Of a DNA stretch of 49,968 nucleotides, positions 41,546-49,792 are shown piece after piece. This stretch comes from Bacteroidota bacterium (GTDB lineage Bacteria > Bacteroidota > Bacteroidia > Chitinophagales > Chitinophagaceae). The position numbers and the translations under genes were made by a program. Where the stretch lies: assembly GCA_947476145.1 (NCBI GenBank), contig CANJPH010000014.1, positions 1-49,968 of the forward strand. The letters run 5' to 3'. The notes beneath the pieces are model-generated. The model worked only from the letters and a program-made list of their open reading frames with translations, had not been told where the DNA came from and ran no database searches. Every line of letters starts with the position of its first letter. Positions within the stretch are counted from its first letter, which is position 1.

Positions 41546-43288
41546 ATGTCACAAGTTCAAGTAAAAGTAGCGCCAAAAAAATATGACGCAGTTATTGTAG
41601 GTTCTGGTGCCGGCGGTGGAATGGCAGCCTATGTTCTAGCAAAAGCAGGATTAAAAGTTTGCTTGTTGGAAGCAGGTCCCGATTATGATCCTGCAAAAAA
41701 TTCGGCTCAATTAAAAAATCCATGGGAATCACCACGACGTGGTGCAAGTTCTAAGTTTCGTCCATTTGGAGAATTTGATGGATGTTATTGGGGTTGGGAA
41801 ATTGACGGTGAACCCTACACGCAAACAAAAGGTTCGGATAAGTTTGAATGGTGGAGAGCAAGAATGGTAGGCGGACGTACCAACCATTGGGGGCGTATCT
41901 CGCTTCGTTTTGGACCCAAGGATTTTAAAAGAAGAAGTATTGATGGCTTGGGCGACGATTGGCCAATTGGTTATGAGGATGTAAAACCATACTACGATAA
42001 AATTGATCAATTAATTGGCGTATACGGAACCAATGAAGGATTAGAAAATGACCCTGATGGAATTTTCTTACCTCCTCCAAAACCTCGTCTGCATGAATTG
42101 ATGTTTAAAAAAGCAGCTACAGGTATTAATATCCCAGTGATCCCGTCTCGTTTATCTATTTTAACTAAGAAAATAAATGACGAGCGTGGTGTTTGTTTTT
42201 ATTGCGGTCAATGTAATCGTTCTTGTAAAGTATACGGTGACTTTTCTTCTTCTTCTGTGCTAGTGAAGCCTGCGATTATGACCGGTAATGTGGATTTAAT
42301 TACGGGTGCAATGGCACGTGAAGTAATTACGGATAGAGAAGGTAAAGCGGTAGGCATTTCTTATGTAAATAAAAATGATAAGCAAGAATATCAAATTAAT
42401 GCGAAAGTGGTGATCCTTGGCGCGAGTACTTGTGAGACGGCACGTTTATTATTAAACTCTAAATCACAAAAGCATCCAAACGGGTTGGCAAATAGTAGTG
42501 GTGTGGTAGGACATTATTTACATGACTCTACAGGTGCTGCAATGGGTGGTGTGATCCCAAGTTTATTTGGTCGTAAGCGATATAATGAAGACGGCGTGGG
42601 CGGTATGCACGTATATACGCCATGGTGGTTGGATAATAAAAAATTAGACTTCCCTCGTGGATACCATATTGAATATTGGGGAGGTATGAGCCAACCCAAT
42701 TATGGTTTTGGAATGGGCATGCAGGGCATGAATGGAAAGTTCCAAGTAAATGGCGTAACCAAAGAAGAAGGCGGATACGGCGCTTCTTTAAAAGAAGATG
42801 TTCGTTTCTTTTATGGAGCGAATGTAGGAATGGGAGGACGTGGCGAAGCGGTGCCAGATTTTAAAAACCATTGTAAAATAGATCCAGATGTAGTCGATAA
42901 ATATGGTATCCCAGTGTTGCAATTTGATTGTAAGAATTCAGAATATGAAATTAAACAAGCAAAACACATGAAAGAAACCTTCCGTGAAATTATGCACGAA
43001 ATGGGTGCTGTAATTACATGGGGTGACCAGGACAATGCAAGTAATAACTATGGTTTATCTAATCCAGGTAATATTATCCACGAAGCCGGAACCGTGCGAA
43101 TGGGTAACGATAAAAAAACTTCTGCATTAAATGCATGGGGCCAAGCACATGATTGTAATAATCTATTCTGTGTGGACGGATCGGTATTCACTTCTCAAGC
43201 AGATAAAAATATAACATGGACTATTTTAGCATTGTCTATGCGTACTTCGGAGTATATATTAGATCAACTAAAAAAGCAAAATATTTAA
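41546..43288 (+). CDS. GMC-family FAD dehydrogenase with a CX2CX2CX3C cluster
   Basis: A 580-residue flavoprotein of the glucose-methanol-choline family. The N-terminal FAD site reads DAVIVGSGAGGGMAAYVLAK, followed by LLEAGPDYDP. The C-terminal catalytic His is in HEAGTVRMG, and the second catalytic residue, Asn, is in DKNITWT. Between them, C217, C220, C223 and C227 form CFYCGQCNRSC, spaced like a 4Fe-4S ferredoxin motif. This group includes sugar dehydrogenases that pass electrons to a cytochrome. The next gene encodes the matching small subunit, so the pair is probably a periplasmic sugar or alcohol dehydrogenase. No cytochrome subunit lies nearby. Substrate unknown. Confidence 0.92.
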   Translation: MSQVQVKVAPKKYDAVIVGSGAGGGMAAYVLAKAGLKVCLLEAGPDYDPAKNSAQLKNPWESPRRGASSKFRPFGEFDGCYWGWEIDGEPYTQTKGSDKFEWWRARMVGGRTNHWGRISLRFGPKDFKRRSIDGLGDDWPIGYEDVKPYYDKIDQLIGVYGTNEGLENDPDGIFLPPPKPRLHELMFKKAATGINIPVIPSRLSILTKKINDERGVCFYCGQCNRSCKVYGDFSSSSVLVKPAIMTGNVDLITGAMAREVITDREGKAVGISYVNKNDKQEYQINAKVVILGASTCETARLLLNSKSQKHPNGLANSSGVVGHYLHDSTGAAMGGVIPSLFGRKRYNEDGVGGMHVYTPWWLDNKKLDFPRGYHIEYWGGMSQPNYGFGMGMQGMNGKFQVNGVTKEEGGYGASLKEDVRFFYGANVGMGGRGEAVPDFKNHCKIDPDVVDKYGIPVLQFDCKNSEYEIKQAKHMKETFREIMHEMGAVITWGDQDNASNNYGLSNPGNIIHEAGTVRMGNDKKTSALNAWGQAHDCNNLFCVDGSVFTSQADKNITWTILALSMRTSEYILDQLKKQNI

Positions 43289-43333
43289 TGCTTGCGTTTA
43301 ATTAAATTTATCATTTCAATAAATTAAAATATT

Positions 43334-43969
43334 ATGGACAGACGGAATTCAATTAAAGCCTTATTTTTCACTTCATTTTCTGCAAGTGTATTAATGGCTA
43401 TGGCGAAAGATCCTAAAACCACGATTGCTTTGGATGAAGACAGAATGCAGGAGGAAAAGGATTATTTAGCAAAAATAAAAGCAGGACCAAAGTTTTTTGA
43501 TGTGCATGAAATGGCTACCATCAAAGTATTGGCCGATATTATTATGCCAAAGGATAAAGTGAGCGGTTCTGCAACAGATGCCAAAGTGCCCGACTTTATA
43601 GAGTTTATTGTAAAAGACATGCCCGAGCATCAAGTGCCTGTAAGAGGTGGTTTAAAATGGCTGGATAGACATAGTACTAATAAGCATAACAAACAATTTG
43701 TCGCCTGTACACCAGCTGAACAAATTGGCATTGTAAACGAGATTGCCTATCCTAAAAAAGCGAAACCTGAGGTTTCTCAGGGTGTAAACTTCTTTAATAA
43801 AATGCGTGATTTAGTCACCACTGGTTTTTATACTTCTGAAATTGGTGTCAAGGATTTAGGGTATATGGGTAATGTTCCTAATCAATGGAACGGGGTACCA
43901 GCGGATGTATTAAAACAATACGGCCTTGCTTATACCGACAAAGAAAATAAAGAGTGTATTAGCTATTAA
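43334..43969 (+). CDS. Gluconate 2-dehydrogenase subunit 3 family protein (Tat-exported)
   Basis: A 211-residue small subunit starting MDRRNSIKALFFTSFSASVL, a twin-arginine signal (RRNSIK then hydrophobic), so it would be exported folded. The body contains the family's MATIKVLADIIMPKDKVSGS and KVPDFIEFIVKDMP, with FNKMRDLVTTGFYTSEIG near the C-terminus. Such small (gamma) subunits pair with GMC catalytic subunits lacking their own export signal and carry them through the Tat pore. That fits the signal-less GMC protein 45 bases upstream. Its stop is 26 bases from the convergent metG stop. Confidence 0.9.
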   Translation: MDRRNSIKALFFTSFSASVLMAMAKDPKTTIALDEDRMQEEKDYLAKIKAGPKFFDVHEMATIKVLADIIMPKDKVSGSATDAKVPDFIEFIVKDMPEHQVPVRGGLKWLDRHSTNKHNKQFVACTPAEQIGIVNEIAYPKKAKPEVSQGVNFFNKMRDLVTTGFYTSEIGVKDLGYMGNVPNQWNGVPADVLKQYGLAYTDKENKECISY

Positions 43970-43995
43970 TTTTTTAGCTTAGGTATCCGCAACTT

Positions 43996-46137
43996 TTAAG
44001 CAATCGTACTTCCACTTGCAATGGCTTCACTTGGGCTTACAAAGTATAATTTACCTTGGGCGTCTTCGGCCATTAAAATCATGCCTTGGCTTTCAATGCC
44101 GCGCATTTTACGTGGTGCTAAATTGGCAACAATGGTCACTTGCTTGCCAATAATATCTTCAGGATTAAAATGCATGGCAATACCCGATAGAATCGTTCTC
44201 TTTTCAAAACCTAAGTCTACTATAAGTGCTAATAATTTGTCGGCCTTCTCTACCTTCTTGGCTTCAATAATGGTACCTACGCGCAAATCAATTTTACCAA
44301 AATCGTCAAAAACAATTTCTGGTTTTAGAGGAGTAATTCCGTTTTCGTTTTTTGCTGCTGCGCCTTCGGCGGCATTCGTTGTATTTTCCATTTTCGTTTT
44401 TTTAGCTTCCGCATTGGCTTTTAATTCAGCTAATTCGGCAGCAATTTCTTCGTCTTCAATTTTTCTAAATAATAATTCAGGGGGGCGTAGACTATAACCC
44501 ATTTTTAATAAGTTAAAGTTGCCTGCGTTTTCCCATTCCAGCATTTTGTCCACTACTTTCATTAAATGACACATTTTCTTTGCAGTAAATGGAAGGAATG
44601 GATTTATTAATATAGCTAGGTTTGCTGTTAATTGTAAACAACCATGTATACAATTGTCAATTTTAGCTTGTGCAGTAGGATTGGTTTCAATATTTTTTGC
44701 TAAAATCCAAGGCTCCTTCTTTTGCATGTATTGGTTACCCAAACGTGCAAGGTTAACCACTTCAAATTGTGCATCTCTAAATTTATACTGCTCTAATAAA
44801 GCAGTAATTTTTTCTTTGGTTTCTTTTACGGACAATAAAAGTGCATTGTCATCATCGTCTAAGAATTCGGTATGAATTTTTGGCACTTTGCCTTTGCAAA
44901 GCTTATGCATTAATACCCAGGTTCTGTTTACATAGTTGGCGAAGATGCTTACCAGTTCACCGTTTACGGCATCCTGAAAACCTTTCCAAGTAAACTCGCT
45001 ATCCTTAGATTCGGGTGAAATAGAATTTAAATAAAAACGCAAACAGTCGGCTAATGATTCACCACCATTCTCTTTCTTAATCCATTTGTTAATATAATCA
45101 TCCATCTCAATACTCCATCCGCGTGAAGTACTCATCTTGTCTCCTTCTAAATTCATGAACTCATTGGCAGGAACATTCTCTGGTAAAATATTGCCATGCA
45201 ATTTTAACATCACAGGAAATATGATACAGTGAAATACAATATTATCTTTACCAATAAAGTGCACTAACTTGGTTTCAGGATCATTCCAATAAGGATTCCA
45301 ATCCTTATTATTATTAATTGCCCATTGCTTGGTGGCGCTTATATATCCAATAGGCGCATCAAACCAAACGTATAAAACTTTCCCATCGCCACCTGTCACA
45401 GGCACTTTCACCCCCCAATCTAAATCACGTGTAACCGCGCGCGCTTGTAAGCCACCATCAATCCAGCTTTTGCACTGTCCAATTACTGCTGGTCTCCAAT
45501 CGCTAGTATGTTCTTCTAACAACCACTTTCGTAAAAAATCCTCATGTCTATTTAAAGGCAAATACCAATGGGTGGTTTCTTTTTTAATAGGCGCATTCCC
45601 GCTTAATGTACTTAGGGGATTAATTAATTCCTCAGGGCTTAAACTCTTGCCACATTTCTCACACTGGTCACCATAGGCTTCACTGTATCCACAGCTTGGA
45701 CAAGTGCCTTTTATATAACGGTCCGCCAAAAAAGAATTGGCTTGCGTATCAAAATATTGTTGGGTTGTTTTTGTTTCTAAATCTCCATTGCTTTCAAGGT
45801 CTTTAAAAAATTCACTAGCCGTTTCATGATGCAATGGATCGCTGGTGCGATGGTAAATATCAAAAGCAATACCCAGGTCCTTAAAATTTTGTTCAATAAT
45901 GGGATGATACTTATCAATAATGGCTTGTGCAGTAGTGCCTTCCTTTGTTGCTTGAATGGGAATGGCCGTTCCGTGCTCGTCACTGCCACAAACAAAAACC
46001 ACCTCTCTTTTTTGTGCTTTTAAATAACGCACATAAATATCGGCTGGTAAATACGCACCCGCTAAATGACCAATATGTTTTAAACCATTGGCATAAGGCA
46101 GGGCTGCCGTAATCAAATATCGTTTTGGCGTCTTCAT
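43996..46137 (-). CDS. metG: Methionyl-tRNA synthetase with C-terminal tRNA-binding domain
   Basis: A 713-residue class I synthetase charging tRNA-Met. The ATG at 46137 gives MKTPKRYLITAALPYANGLK; an upstream ATG (46179) would run through the promoter and is rejected. The HIGH signature is intact (LKHIGHLAGAY), the zinc knuckle is CPSCGYSEAYGDQCEKCG, and the second signature reads KMSTSRG. After a Lys/Ala/Glu-rich linker (AELKANAEAKKTK), a C-terminal EMAP-II-like domain (FGKIDLRVGTIIEAKKVEKA, then RKMRGIESQGM) gives tRNA affinity and dimerisation. Its ATG is only 27 bases from that of the divergent LD-carboxypeptidase gene. Confidence 0.97.
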   Translation of the reverse strand: MKTPKRYLITAALPYANGLKHIGHLAGAYLPADIYVRYLKAQKREVVFVCGSDEHGTAIPIQATKEGTTAQAIIDKYHPIIEQNFKDLGIAFDIYHRTSDPLHHETASEFFKDLESNGDLETKTTQQYFDTQANSFLADRYIKGTCPSCGYSEAYGDQCEKCGKSLSPEELINPLSTLSGNAPIKKETTHWYLPLNRHEDFLRKWLLEEHTSDWRPAVIGQCKSWIDGGLQARAVTRDLDWGVKVPVTGGDGKVLYVWFDAPIGYISATKQWAINNNKDWNPYWNDPETKLVHFIGKDNIVFHCIIFPVMLKLHGNILPENVPANEFMNLEGDKMSTSRGWSIEMDDYINKWIKKENGGESLADCLRFYLNSISPESKDSEFTWKGFQDAVNGELVSIFANYVNRTWVLMHKLCKGKVPKIHTEFLDDDDNALLLSVKETKEKITALLEQYKFRDAQFEVVNLARLGNQYMQKKEPWILAKNIETNPTAQAKIDNCIHGCLQLTANLAILINPFLPFTAKKMCHLMKVVDKMLEWENAGNFNLLKMGYSLRPPELLFRKIEDEEIAAELAELKANAEAKKTKMENTTNAAEGAAAKNENGITPLKPEIVFDDFGKIDLRVGTIIEAKKVEKADKLLALIVDLGFEKRTILSGIAMHFNPEDIIGKQVTIVANLAPRKMRGIESQGMILMAEDAQGKLYFVSPSEAIASGSTIA

Positions 46138-46142
46138 TCCTG

Positions 46143-46150
46143 CAAAAGTA
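46143..46150 (-). promoter_or_regulatory. -7 promoter element of metG
   Basis: Plus-strand CAAAAGTA reads TACTTTTG on the minus strand, an exact TAnnTTTG match ending 5 bases before the metG ATG. GTTG (minus strand, 46171-46174) lies 20 bp upstream as a partial -33. Confidence 0.6.
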
Positions 46151-46152
46151 CT

Positions 46153-46160
46153 TAATATTG
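46153..46160 (+). promoter_or_regulatory. Possible -7 element of the LD-carboxypeptidase gene
   Basis: TAATATTG is one base off TAnnTTTG and ends 4 bases before the ATG at 46165. It lies back to back with the metG -7 element, with 2 bases between. Confidence 0.4.
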
Positions 46161-46164
46161 CGGT

Positions 46165-47067
46165 ATGATTCAACCTCAAAACCTACAAGCCGGTGACGTG
46201 ATTGGCATGGTATGTCCTGCCGGAAATATCGCATTGGAAAAAGTCCAAAAATGTGTGGAGACCCTTACTAGCTGGGGTTATACCGTGAAATTGGGTAAAA
46301 CAGTTGGGGGAAAACATTTCACCTATTCGGGTACCGACGCGGAACGCGCCGCGGATTTACAGGAAATGATGGATGACAAAAATGTGAAAGCAATATTATG
46401 TGCAAGAGGTGGGTATGGATTAAGCAGAATCATTAACGGCTTGGACTTTTCAGCGATGCAGGCGCAGCCTAAATGGGTCATTGGCTTTAGTGATATTACC
46501 GTATTGCATGCTGCTTTACAAAAAAAAGGCGTTATGAGTATACATAGTCCCATGGCCGCGGCATTTAATAAAGGACCTGAGGGGGAACCTTATATTCAAG
46601 CGTTAAAATCCATTTTGGAAGGACAAAAAACCAGTTATGAAGTACCTGTGCATACCTACAATAAATTGGGGTTGGTAACAGCTCCCATGATTGGCGGAAA
46701 TTTGTGTTTAATTGCGCATTTAATTGGTTCTCAAAATAGTTTTGACACCAAGGGTCAAATATTATTTTTAGAAGATACTGGAGAGTATCATTACAATTTG
46801 GACAGGATGGTAATTCAAATGAAAAATGCAGGTTTATTCAATGATTTGGCCGGTTTGGTACTGGGCGGATTTTCGGATATGAGAGATGAGGACACTGATA
46901 TTGGTGCAGGCGCTTTTGAAATCATTCAATCCCATATTCAGAAATTCAACTACCCGGTATGTTATGATTTTCCCGTGAGTCACGGGCTTCAAAATTATCC
47001 AATAAAAGAGGGTGCGCTTTATCAACTCAATATTCAATCCAATGGCGTCAGCCTTAAGGAGGCTTAA
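46165..47067 (+). CDS. LD-carboxypeptidase (LdcA-type)
   Basis: A 300-residue serine peptidase of family S66 that removes the terminal D-Ala from the L,D bond of murein tetrapeptides during peptidoglycan recycling. The start IQPQNLQAGDVIGMVCPAGN is typical. The nucleophile is S109 in GFSDITVLHAAL, and the other members of the triad are E203 in FLEDTGEYHY and H273 in FPVSHGLQNYPI. No signal peptide is seen, so it acts in the cytoplasm. The ATG is only 27 bases from the divergent metG ATG. Confidence 0.93.
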   Translation: MIQPQNLQAGDVIGMVCPAGNIALEKVQKCVETLTSWGYTVKLGKTVGGKHFTYSGTDAERAADLQEMMDDKNVKAILCARGGYGLSRIINGLDFSAMQAQPKWVIGFSDITVLHAALQKKGVMSIHSPMAAAFNKGPEGEPYIQALKSILEGQKTSYEVPVHTYNKLGLVTAPMIGGNLCLIAHLIGSQNSFDTKGQILFLEDTGEYHYNLDRMVIQMKNAGLFNDLAGLVLGGFSDMRDEDTDIGAGAFEIIQSHIQKFNYPVCYDFPVSHGLQNYPIKEGALYQLNIQSNGVSLKEA

Positions 47068-47137
47068 GTAAAGTTTATAATATTTTAAAAAGGCGTTAAT
47101 ATTCAGGCCAAAAGTAGCTGCAACCTAATTTATGTAC

Positions 47138-47145
47138 TAAATTTG
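47138..47145 (+). promoter_or_regulatory. -7 promoter element of the 47165-48733 gene
   Basis: TAAATTTG is an exact TAnnTTTG match ending 19 bases before the ATG at 47165. Confidence 0.55.
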
Positions 47146-47164
47146 TCGTATAAAATTTATTTCT

Positions 47165-48733
47165 ATGCAAAAGTTATTTTTTACCTTATTAGTGACATTT
47201 TCATTAGGCCTACAAGCTTCTTTTGCACAGTCTTACATTTTGTCTGGTGTTGAAAAGACAGACAAAGAAGGCATGCAATATGAAATACTTGGAAAAGTAG
47301 CTAACCATTATTGGATTTATAAAAAAAATGACGGAGTATCTACCATTGCATTGTACAATGCGCAAATGCAATTGGTAAAACAAAATGACCTTGCTTTTAT
47401 ACCCGCTTCCATTAGAGATATTCAGTTTATAAAATCGGCAGACAAAGTGGTATTGTTTTATCAATTCCAAGGAAATACCACTGTGTATGCTGCCGCTGCA
47501 GAATTAAATACCGAAGGACAATTGGTTGGCAAGCCAAAAATCATTGATACGGCTGAGAATGTGCGTCCTGGTTCCAATGCGAAAGTGTTTAATTTATTAG
47601 AGAGTGATGACCATTCTCAATTAAAACTTTTTTCCGTAAATACCACCAGAGCAAATTCCCTTAAAGTGAAAGTGGTTTCATTAAATAGTGCGTTTGATAT
47701 TGTGAACGAAGCAACCGTAAATGTAAATGCACAAAATAAAAAAAGTGTTTTATCGGATTTTGCTTTAGACAATAAAGGCAATTTATTCTGCTTAAGAAAT
47801 ATGACATTGGAAGGAGCTGCCCCAGCAGTAAGCTTATTGTGCTTATCTGCAGACGGTTTGGAAGTAGTAGAGTCGCCTATTTTAAACGCTACTTTATTAC
47901 TGGACGATATTCGTTTAAAAGTTGACAATACCAATGGCCGAGTAATATTAAATTCTTTTTATGCAACAGCTAAAAAAGGAAATGTAGAAGGTATTTATTC
48001 TTATATATGGGATGCGAATGCTAAAAAAGAAATTACAAGTAATGCAAGCCGTTTTACCGATGCGATAAGAAGATCGGTAAGTTCGAAAAGAAATTTAAAA
48101 GATGCGTATGATAATTTCTATTTTGATAAAATAAATATTCAAGCAGACGGAAGTATTGTAGTGGTTGCAGAAGCAGCAGAAACCAATAGCAACAGAAATG
48201 TTTTTTCAAGATGGGATTATTTTTATGGCGGCCCGTTTTACAATCCGTTTATGTTTAGTTTTTGGAACCGACCTTTTGGTTTTTATCCATGGGCAAGATT
48301 TGGATGGGGGATGTCTCCCTTTATGTGGAATCCTTGGATGAATCCCTATGCTGGTTTTGGCTACCCATCCGTTATGTATAATGCAAACAAAATTGCTTTA
48401 ATAGCTATTGACACGAAAGGAAGTATTCAATGGGTAAAAACAATTGACAAGAAGCAATCGGATATGAATGTGGATCAATTTATTGGATATGGAGTCTTGG
48501 AAAATAACAACGCTACTACCTTTGTTTATCAGAAAAGAGAAAAAAGGGTAAGTCAGTTTATAGTAAACAGTTTAGGTAAAGATGGATTATTATCAAAAGG
48601 TGCTAATGTTATTATCGCTGAAAAAAATTACGAGTGGATACCTCGCTCTTTAAAACAAACAGGCGAGCACGAAGCGATTGTTCCTTATCAGTATAAGGAT
48701 AGAATTGGATTCGCAAAAATTCAACTTAAATAA
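47165..48733 (+). CDS. Exported protein of unknown function with an aromatic-rich segment
   Basis: A 522-residue protein with a clear signal peptide (MQKLFFTLLVTFSLGLQASF, then AQS). I recognise no family. The first 330 residues have repeated short beta-strand patterns (HYWIYKKNDGVSTIALYN; DIQFIKSADKVVLFYQF; LKLFSVNTTRAN) reminiscent of a beta-propeller. Residues about 350-405 are very rich in Trp, Phe, Tyr, Pro, Gly and Met (YGGPFYNPFMFSFWNRPFGF; MWNPWMNPYAGFGYP) and look like an inserted exposed loop or surface-binding patch. Strand-like sequence then resumes (IALIAIDTKGSIQWVKTI). Probably periplasmic or on the outer membrane. The next gene starts 5 bases after its stop. Confidence 0.8.
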   Translation: MQKLFFTLLVTFSLGLQASFAQSYILSGVEKTDKEGMQYEILGKVANHYWIYKKNDGVSTIALYNAQMQLVKQNDLAFIPASIRDIQFIKSADKVVLFYQFQGNTTVYAAAAELNTEGQLVGKPKIIDTAENVRPGSNAKVFNLLESDDHSQLKLFSVNTTRANSLKVKVVSLNSAFDIVNEATVNVNAQNKKSVLSDFALDNKGNLFCLRNMTLEGAAPAVSLLCLSADGLEVVESPILNATLLLDDIRLKVDNTNGRVILNSFYATAKKGNVEGIYSYIWDANAKKEITSNASRFTDAIRRSVSSKRNLKDAYDNFYFDKINIQADGSIVVVAEAAETNSNRNVFSRWDYFYGGPFYNPFMFSFWNRPFGFYPWARFGWGMSPFMWNPWMNPYAGFGYPSVMYNANKIALIAIDTKGSIQWVKTIDKKQSDMNVDQFIGYGVLENNNATTFVYQKREKRVSQFIVNSLGKDGLLSKGANVIIAEKNYEWIPRSLKQTGEHEAIVPYQYKDRIGFAKIQLK

Positions 48734-48738
48734 GCACC

Positions 48739-49710
48739 GTGGTTTTTTTATTTAGAGATAGGTCAGACATCAATTTACTATTCTTAATTTTGTTAAGTGT
48801 TGGCTTGCATTTTCACAATTGGATGATACCTCCAATGGTTATTGCCAATGCGTCTGATGGATTCTTGCCCTATCTATTGGTAAACTATATAGCACCACTC
48901 CCCCCACTCGCATTAATTATTTTATTTCAAGTAATTATTTTAAGCCAGGCCATTCGCTTAAACATTTTAATGAGTAAACTTAAAATGTATCAACAAGTAA
49001 GCTACTTGCCTGGCTTTACATATATCATTTTAACGGCCCTTTTCCCTTATTGGGATGTGATTAGTTCTGGCTTGGTGGCCAACTCATTGGTTTTATGGAT
49101 ATTGGTGAAATTATTAAGATTGTACGACCAAAATCAGCCCAAATCATTGGAGTTTAATATTGGCTTTATTCTGGGGTGTTCTATTTTATTATACTCGCCC
49201 ATTGCAATTTTAATCCCGGTAGTACTTTTTGCATTGACTATCATTAGACCCTTTAAATTATCTGAATGGTTGGTATTATTAATGGGTATTTTACTTCCCT
49301 TTTATTTTATTTTCACTTTTGTTTATTTGACGAGTGGTCCACAAGAGTTTAAACATTATTTGCCCAGATTGGATTGGAAAAATCCTTTGATCAGACCAAA
49401 ATTGAATATTATTATAACCCTCATTTTAATGGGGGTCCAGTTTATAGCCGGGTTATATTATTGGCAGGATCAGCAGTCTAGATTTATCATCCAGGTCCGT
49501 AAGTATTGGGGGGTATTATTATTGGTACTTATTTTAGCCCTTTTCCAGCCCATCATTTTCTCTGCCCAGGCTTTATATGCGTCGGCCATTGTGTTAACCC
49601 CCTTGGCTTGTTTTATTAGTTTTGCTTATTCTGTACCCAAAAGGCTATTTATACCCAATATTCTATTTTGGTCGGCAATTGCGGTTATTGTGTATAACCA
49701 TCTTGGTTAA
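48739..49710 (+). CDS. Polytopic membrane protein (DUF6427-like)
   Basis: A 323-residue inner-membrane protein with about nine or ten helices and few charged residues. It starts with GTG at 48739, 5 bases after the upstream stop, suggesting coupled translation. The pattern (short N-terminal FRDRSDINLLFLILLSVGL; NSLVLWILVKLLRLYDQ; FNIGFILGCSILLYSP; RPFKLSEWLVLLMGILLPFY) resembles Bacteroidota membrane proteins labelled DUF6427. The function is unknown, and I hold that assignment loosely. A terminator follows. Confidence 0.75.
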   Translation: MVFLFRDRSDINLLFLILLSVGLHFHNWMIPPMVIANASDGFLPYLLVNYIAPLPPLALIILFQVIILSQAIRLNILMSKLKMYQQVSYLPGFTYIILTALFPYWDVISSGLVANSLVLWILVKLLRLYDQNQPKSLEFNIGFILGCSILLYSPIAILIPVVLFALTIIRPFKLSEWLVLLMGILLPFYFIFTFVYLTSGPQEFKHYLPRLDWKNPLIRPKLNIIITLILMGVQFIAGLYYWQDQQSRFIIQVRKYWGVLLLVLILALFQPIIFSAQALYASAIVLTPLACFISFAYSVPKRLFIPNILFWSAIAVIVYNHLG

Positions 49711-49721
49711 GTGAAGAATTT

Positions 49722-49746
49722 AACCCTCTTTTTTTAGGGGGTTTTT
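49722..49746 (+). terminator. Terminator before purQ
   Basis: AACCCTC (49722-49728) pairs with GGGGGTT (49737-49743), including one G-U, around a T-rich 8-base loop. The stem runs into TTTTT. Confidence 0.6.
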
Positions 49747-49748
49747 GG

Positions 49749-49756
49749 TAACTTTG
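49749..49756 (+). promoter_or_regulatory. -7 promoter element of purQ
   Basis: TAACTTTG is an exact TAnnTTTG match 36 bases before the purQ ATG, directly after the terminator. Confidence 0.55.
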
Positions 49757-49792
49757 GCCTTCAAATTTTCCTTACTCGTAAACCTTACAATC

